Shown here: positions 6,244 to 9,819 of the stretch, piece after piece | How the letters are laid out: each line of letters begins with the position of its first letter | Position numbering within the stretch: the first letter of the stretch is position 1 | From: Methylotenera_A sp031373695 | GTDB taxonomy: Bacteria > Pseudomonadota > Gammaproteobacteria > Burkholderiales > Methylophilaceae | NCBI GenBank assembly: GCA_031373695.1 | Contig: JANMNC010000092.1 | Location: 1-9,819, forward strand | DNA length: 9,819 bases | Direction of reading: 5' to 3' | Position numbers and translations under genes: made by a program | The notes under the pieces: generated by a model | Told to the model about the DNA's origin: nothing | What the model saw: the letters and a program-made list of their open reading frames with translations, nothing else | The model's database searches: none

Positions 6244-6274
6244 ATAGTAGAATTGTTACGAAATTTCATAACAA
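6244..6274 (-). promoter_or_regulatory. Weak candidate promoter of aroQ-accB-accC
   Basis: On the - strand, TTGTTA (6274-6269) and TACTAT (6249-6244) are separated by 19 bases, which is long for sigma-70. The -10 matches four of six positions. The location 24-54 bases upstream of the aroQ GTG is plausible, and the palindrome at 6253-6274 would cover the -35 and the spacer. Confidence 0.25.
6253..6274. promoter_or_regulatory. 22-bp near-perfect palindrome, candidate operator of aroQ-accBC
   Basis: TTGTTACGAAATTTCATAACAA pairs with itself at 10 of 11 positions; the mismatch is 6259/6268. It has no loop, so it looks like a dimeric-protein binding site rather than an RNA hairpin. It lies 33-54 bases upstream of the aroQ start, where a repressor would block the promoter. 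The cognate regulator is unknown. Confidence 0.5.
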
Positions 6275-6320
6275 CAAGTTTGCCGAACTTATCGCTTTTT
6301 GTCCAGCAGATTAACGGAAA

Positions 6321-6342
6321 TTAAGCGAAGTTATTAGCTTAA
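6321..6342. repeat. Inverted repeat TTAAGC-N10-GCTTAA after the thioredoxin gene
   Basis: Six-base arms (6321-6326 and 6337-6342) are separated by ten bases, 32 bases past the stop of the TlpA-like gene. On the - strand a short TTT follows, so it may be a weak terminator for the dsbD-tlpA transcript. The stem has only two G-C pairs, so this is tentative. Confidence 0.3.
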
Positions 6343-6373
6343 AAATACTTAAGTGATTGAATAAAAACAAAAA

Positions 6374-6910
6374 CTATTTTTGTAACAGTGTTAGCAGCGT
6401 TTCTTCTAAAAGAGACTTAGTCACACGCCCAAAATAGGTTTTTGCGATGCTGCCATCGGACTTAATAATTACAGTGTATGGCAGCACACCTTTGTTGTTA
6501 CCTAAATTACTGGCAATTTCCATGCCTTGTATATCAGCTGCAAATAGCGGATAGCTTACTTTTGTCTCTTTTAAAAAATCATTCACGGCCGCTACATCTT
6601 CAATAGCCATGCCCAGCACAACCACGTTGCGGTCTTTAAATTCGTTATGCAATGCCGATAACTCTGGCATTTCTTCGCGACAGGGCTCGCACCAGCTGGC
6701 CCAAAAGTTAAGCACAATTACTTTGCCTTCATATTGCTTTAAAGATTGTGCCTTACCATTTTCATCTGGAAAGCTGGCTGCAAAAAAAGCTTGCGTTGAT
6801 TGGCTACCACCTTCTTGCACTAAGTTATTGAGGAAAAAATAACGAAATCCAAAAGCCAGCGTTAAAATTAAAATAATATAAAAGATAGGGTTTTTAAACT
6901 TGTTAAGCAT
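6374..6910 (-). CDS. Membrane-anchored TlpA/ResA-like thioredoxin
   Basis: Protein of 178 residues with a single N-terminal hydrophobic segment (about 9-27, after MLNKFKNPIF), which acts as an uncleaved signal anchor. A thioredoxin-fold domain facing the periplasm follows. The active site is FWASWCEPCREEMPEL with redox Cys74 and Cys77, and a cis-proline is expected at Pro144 in GVLPYT. TlpA/ResA/CcmG relatives reduce disulfides in apocytochrome c or other exported proteins. The WCEPC motif and length fit this group but do not separate its members. The start lies 22 bases after the dsbD stop, with a poor ribosome binding site. Cotranscription with dsbD, which supplies electrons to such proteins, strongly suggests a reductase role. 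Confidence 0.9.
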   Translation of the reverse strand: MLNKFKNPIFYIILILTLAFGFRYFFLNNLVQEGGSQSTQAFFAASFPDENGKAQSLKQYEGKVIVLNFWASWCEPCREEMPELSALHNEFKDRNVVVLGMAIEDVAAVNDFLKETKVSYPLFAADIQGMEIASNLGNNKGVLPYTVIIKSDGSIAKTYFGRVTKSLLEETLLTLLQK

Positions 6911-6932
6911 TATTACGGGTTCACTTTATGGT

Positions 6933-8600
6933 TTATTTTGTACGGTTTATGTTATTTAGTATGGCGGTAAAATCTGCAGTGTTTTTATAACCAATTACTT
7001 TTGGTTTAATTTCATTGCCAGACGCATCAAAAAATATAATGCCTGGCGGGCCAAACAAGTTGAAGCGTTTCAGCAAAGCTTTGTCATTTTCGTTATTTTC
7101 AGTTACATCGGCTTGCAGTAAAATCATGTCTTTAACGGCAGTTTTTACGGCAGTATCACTAAACGTAAATTTTTCCATTTCTTTGCATGCTACACACCAA
7201 TCGGCATAAAAATCTAACATCACTATTTTGCCATTGGCAGATTTAATGGCGGCATCTAGCTCGGCTACATTTTTTATTTGCACAAATGGCAAGCTGTGCT
7301 CGGCAGATAAGCCTAGTATTTTATTTACAGGCTGGGTAATGGCGTTAGGTAACACAGGCCAAACTAAATAAGCCGCCATTGCCAACATTAATATACCAAA
7401 AAAGTTACGCACTATCGTCATCCAACTGCCAGCTTTGGGCAACAAGCTGCCAGCAGAAGCGCCAATTAATAACAGCGGCACGCCCATGCCAAGCGCTAAT
7501 GCAAACAAACCAACGCCGCCCAAAAATACATTGTGCGTTTGGCCAATGTAAATAAGTGCACCTGCCAAAGGCGCGGCAACACAAGGGCTAACAATAAGCG
7601 CAGATAAAACGCCCATAACAAATACGCCTAAAAACTCGCCACCTTTCAATTTTTGGCTAGTGCCTAAAATTTTATTTTCAATAGATGCTGGTAATTTAAG
7701 CTCATAAAATCCAAACATTGACATTGCTAGCGCAACAAATATTAGAGCCGTTGCACCCAATACCAGCGGGCTTTGTAGCGATTGACTCAATAAATTACCA
7801 GATAGCCCAGCTGCAATGCCAGCGAGTGTGTAACTAAGTGCCATGCCTAATACATAAGCAACAGATAAAGCAAAAGCATGCAATTTACAGGGGCCTGTTC
7901 TGTTATTTTCTGCCTGTCTGCTTTGGCTACCAACAATGATGCTAGATAAAATGGGAATCATCGGTAATACGCAAGGAGTGAACGATAACAACAAACCTGC
8001 TAGAAAAAAGCCAGCAATCACTAACCATAAGTTACCCGATTTTAGTGCAAGCGTTGTCTTGTCATCGTCACTTGAAACTGACGAGAGTGAAGTAATGCCG
8101 CCAGAACCCGCATCAATATTGCCTCCTGGCGCTGTTAAATTAAAGGTTTTAGTTTGCGGGGCATAACACAAGCCCTTTTCGCTACAGCCTTGGTAAGTTG
8201 CCTGTACTTTAATTTCACTAATAATAGGATTTGTTAGATTTATTTTTGCATCAAAAGCATGGTGATAAACTTCTTGCGTACCAAAATTAGGGTCATTTTT
8301 AGTTTCGCCTTTGGGCAGCGCAATATCGGCAATGGCTGTTGACGATCCGGGCGCTAATGTAAATTTAATGCGCTCGCGATAAAGGTAATAACCAGGCTCA
8401 ACATTAAAGCTTGCACTAATAGTTTTGGCGTCAATAACCACTAAATCTAACTTAAATGCGATATCGGGCGATAAGAACTCATCCTCATCTAGCGTATCGG
8501 TAAATGCATTTTTACCAGTGCTACTACCTTCGACAGCATGCAACGTTTGCACGCTGAAAGTAGTCAACATGAAGAGTAAAATACTAAAAATTTGTTTCAA
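6933..8600 (-). CDS. dsbD: Thiol:disulfide interchange protein DsbD
   Basis: Inner-membrane protein that passes electrons from cytoplasmic thioredoxin to periplasmic thiol proteins. From the chosen start it has 555 residues; E. coli DsbD has 565. All three redox pairs are present: periplasmic alpha domain QGCSEKGLCYAP (Cys139, Cys145), membrane domain FTPCVLPMIPI and SPCVAAPLAG (Cys210, Cys340), and C-terminal thioredoxin domain YADWCVACKEMEKFTFSD (Cys469, Cys472). About eight hydrophobic helices lie between about 190 and 420. I prefer the TTG at 8600-8598. It has GGAG six bases upstream and gives a normal Sec signal peptide, MKQIFSILLFMLTTFSVQTLHA. In-frame ATG (8651) and GTG (8660) starts would add a polar extension before the signal. 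It precedes the TlpA-like gene. Confidence 0.96.
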   Translation of the reverse strand: MKQIFSILLFMLTTFSVQTLHAVEGSSTGKNAFTDTLDEDEFLSPDIAFKLDLVVIDAKTISASFNVEPGYYLYRERIKFTLAPGSSTAIADIALPKGETKNDPNFGTQEVYHHAFDAKINLTNPIISEIKVQATYQGCSEKGLCYAPQTKTFNLTAPGGNIDAGSGGITSLSSVSSDDDKTTLALKSGNLWLVIAGFFLAGLLLSFTPCVLPMIPILSSIIVGSQSRQAENNRTGPCKLHAFALSVAYVLGMALSYTLAGIAAGLSGNLLSQSLQSPLVLGATALIFVALAMSMFGFYELKLPASIENKILGTSQKLKGGEFLGVFVMGVLSALIVSPCVAAPLAGALIYIGQTHNVFLGGVGLFALALGMGVPLLLIGASAGSLLPKAGSWMTIVRNFFGILMLAMAAYLVWPVLPNAITQPVNKILGLSAEHSLPFVQIKNVAELDAAIKSANGKIVMLDFYADWCVACKEMEKFTFSDTAVKTAVKDMILLQADVTENNENDKALLKRFNLFGPPGIIFFDASGNEIKPKVIGYKNTADFTAILNNINRTK

Positions 8601-8716
8601 ATGCGGCTCCGCAATGTAATTATTACGCTGGCTGTTGTAAATTTTGGGCATACGCCCCACTTAACATACAAGTTACCAATCTTAATGAATCGGTTTTTGT
8701 AAGAAAGTTCTTTACC

Positions 8717-9127
8717 ATGCGTTTTTTAATACTATTAATTTTACTCGCTTTTCCGTTTGCCGAAATATTTCTGCTGGTAAAGCTTGGTCAAGCATATGGC
8801 TGGTGGCTACTGTTTTACTTAGTCGTTGTTGGTTATTTAGGCTTACAACTCATTCGCGGCGAAAAACTATTAATCTCTGCCAAGCTTATGCAAAGTCTAA
8901 CTGCAGGCAACAACCCTATTAAAACCGTGCTTGGTAGCGCGCGCAATATGTTCGCAGGTGTGTTGTTAATTATTCCTGGCATCATTACCGATATTATCGC
9001 GGTTATATTATTGTTAATTCCAATCAGTAAGCCAGATTTGAGTTCTGCGACTAATACAAAATATCAAAAAGCCGCCAATGACGATGTGATTGAGGGCGAA
9101 TTTACTGAAGTGAAAGACGATAAATAG
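8717..9127 (+). CDS. fxsA: FxsA family cytoplasmic membrane protein
   Basis: Small integral membrane protein of 136 residues. It has hydrophobic segments at about 2-21, 26-46 and 78-102. Family marks are the FPFAEIFLL stretch near the N-terminus, IIPGIITDIIAVILLLIP (85-102), and a short hydrophilic tail containing VIEGEF. E. coli FxsA was named for suppressing F exclusion of phage T7 when overproduced; its normal role is unclear. There it lies near groESL, which is not seen here. The start ATG has only a weak purine-rich stretch upstream. It is divergent from dsbD, with a gap of about 60-115 bases depending on the dsbD start. Confidence 0.93.
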   Translation: MRFLILLILLAFPFAEIFLLVKLGQAYGWWLLFYLVVVGYLGLQLIRGEKLLISAKLMQSLTAGNNPIKTVLGSARNMFAGVLLIIPGIITDIIAVILLLIPISKPDLSSATNTKYQKAANDDVIEGEFTEVKDDK

Positions 9128-9199
9128 TTTCTCTATCGTGGTTTTTAGCTAGGCTCAAAACGACAAATTATATGAAGTATTAATTTAGATGAAAATAAT

Positions 9200-9819
9200 A
9201 TGACCGTATCCAATAACTACCATGTCACCATTAAAAATAGCGGCCACACGTTTGAGTTGCGCCCTAGCCAAACCGTGCTGCAAGCCGCTATTGAAGCGGG
9301 CATTAACCTGCCTTATGGCTGCCGTAATGGCGCCTGTGGTTCGTGCAAAGCCAAGCTAATAGCAGGCAAAGTGATGCATAACGATTACCAAGGCAGCGCC
9401 ATGAGCGATGCTGAATTAGCCGCAGGCAATACGCTACTTTGCTGTGCTTATGCCGAATCAGATTTAACCATTGAGTGCCGCGAAGTAGGTGGCTTGGCAG
9501 GTATTAAACCGCGCATTTTGCCAGCCCGTGTAGCTAAAAAAGAGCAGCTAGCACATGATGTTATTGCGCTGCATTTGCAATTACCCGCAAGTGAGCGCTT
9601 ACAATTTTTGGCTGGGCAATACATTGAGTTTATTTTAAAAGATGGCAAACGCCGCGCGTTTTCTATTGCTAATGCACCACATGAGAGTGATTTTTTACAA
9701 TTACATATTCGGGTGATAGCAGGCGGTGTGTTTAGTGAATATGTAGCAAACGAGTTACAAGAAAAAGCCATTTTGCGTTTAGAAGCACCTTTCGGTAACT
9801 TTTTTCTGCGTGAAGATTC
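9200..9819 (+). CDS. 2Fe-2S ferredoxin / FAD-NAD(P) oxidoreductase, N-terminal part (runs off right edge)
   Basis: The first 206 codons of a flavin electron-transfer protein; no stop is reached. The N-terminal plant-type ferredoxin domain (about 7-95) has GCRNGACGSC with Cys41, Cys46 and Cys49, and a fourth ligand at Cys81 or Cys82 in LLCCAYAESDL. A ferredoxin-NADP reductase-like FAD domain begins near 105, with the flavin motif RAFSIAN (152-158), and the next segment (AGGVFSEYV) is also typical. Relatives include CDP-6-deoxy-glucoseen reductase (AscD/RfbI type) and the reductases of ring-hydroxylating oxygenases; the NAD(P) domain that would follow is outside the window. The specific substrate cannot be assigned. 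The start ATG lies 72 bases after fxsA, with a poor ribosome binding site. Confidence 0.92.
   Translation, partial: MTVSNNYHVTIKNSGHTFELRPSQTVLQAAIEAGINLPYGCRNGACGSCKAKLIAGKVMHNDYQGSAMSDAELAAGNTLLCCAYAESDLTIECREVGGLAGIKPRILPARVAKKEQLAHDVIALHLQLPASERLQFLAGQYIEFILKDGKRRAFSIANAPHESDFLQLHIRVIAGGVFSEYVANELQEKAILRLEAPFGNFFLRED

Noticed and set aside
8661..8716. Divergent promoters between dsbD and fxsA
   Set aside because: Promoters must lie near here, but I could not find a pair of hexamers with acceptable spacing on either strand.
9448..9771. 107-codon ORF on the - strand at the right edge
   Set aside because: It is antisense to the ferredoxin/flavin reductase gene, whose motifs are unambiguous on the + strand. 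It is Cys/Ser-rich in a way typical of shadow frames.
1..9819. CRISPR arrays, tRNA or rRNA genes, insertion sequences, integrases or attachment-site repeats
   Set aside because: Looked for on both strands. The genes are core functions with continuous spacing, and no repeated units or mobile-element proteins are visible.

Overview
The window looks like a chromosomal segment of an AT-rich (roughly 40% GC) betaproteobacterium. A Methylophilaceae methylotroph (Methylotenera/Methylophilus type) is my best guess. The gene order aroQ-accB-accC-prmA-DUF3426 is typical of Betaproteobacteria, and a free-standing pqqA fits an organism that uses PQQ-dependent methanol dehydrogenases. The taxonomic call is inference.

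Left part (1-1763): an oxidative-stress module. katG (catalase-peroxidase, - strand, running off the left edge) is divergent from oxyR (+ strand), whose two redox cysteines fall at the canonical positions 199 and 208. The intergenic region holds a candidate 37-bp OxyR operator. It overlaps the -35 of a good oxyR promoter and abuts the -35 of a weaker katG promoter. Between that promoter and katG lies a 23-codon ORF with a good ribosome binding site and an internal hairpin. A terminator hairpin follows oxyR and can serve both strands.

Position 1777-1848 (- strand): a clear pqqA, encoding the 23-residue precursor of the cofactor PQQ. It has its own ribosome binding site and terminator, and no other pqq gene is nearby. 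A Fur-box-like palindrome lies about 100 bp upstream.

Middle (2016-6220, - strand): a housekeeping run in transcription order aroQ (type II dehydroquinase), accB (BCCP), accC (biotin carboxylase), prmA (L11 methyltransferase) and a membrane-anchored zinc-ribbon/DUF3426 protein. The last two overlap by ATGA. A near-perfect 22-bp palindrome sits upstream of aroQ at the likely promoter.

Right part (6374-9819): dsbD and a TlpA/ResA-like thioredoxin form a - strand pair for moving reductant into the periplasm. fxsA is divergent on the + strand. It is followed by the 5' part of a 2Fe-2S ferredoxin/FAD oxidoreductase gene that runs off the right edge.

Most of the window is ordinary core genome. 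I see no mobile element, CRISPR array, tRNA or rRNA, and no wholly new system. The points most worth a second look are the solitary pqqA with its putative iron-responsive site, the small ORF/hairpin leader of katG, and the aroQ-acc operator palindrome.
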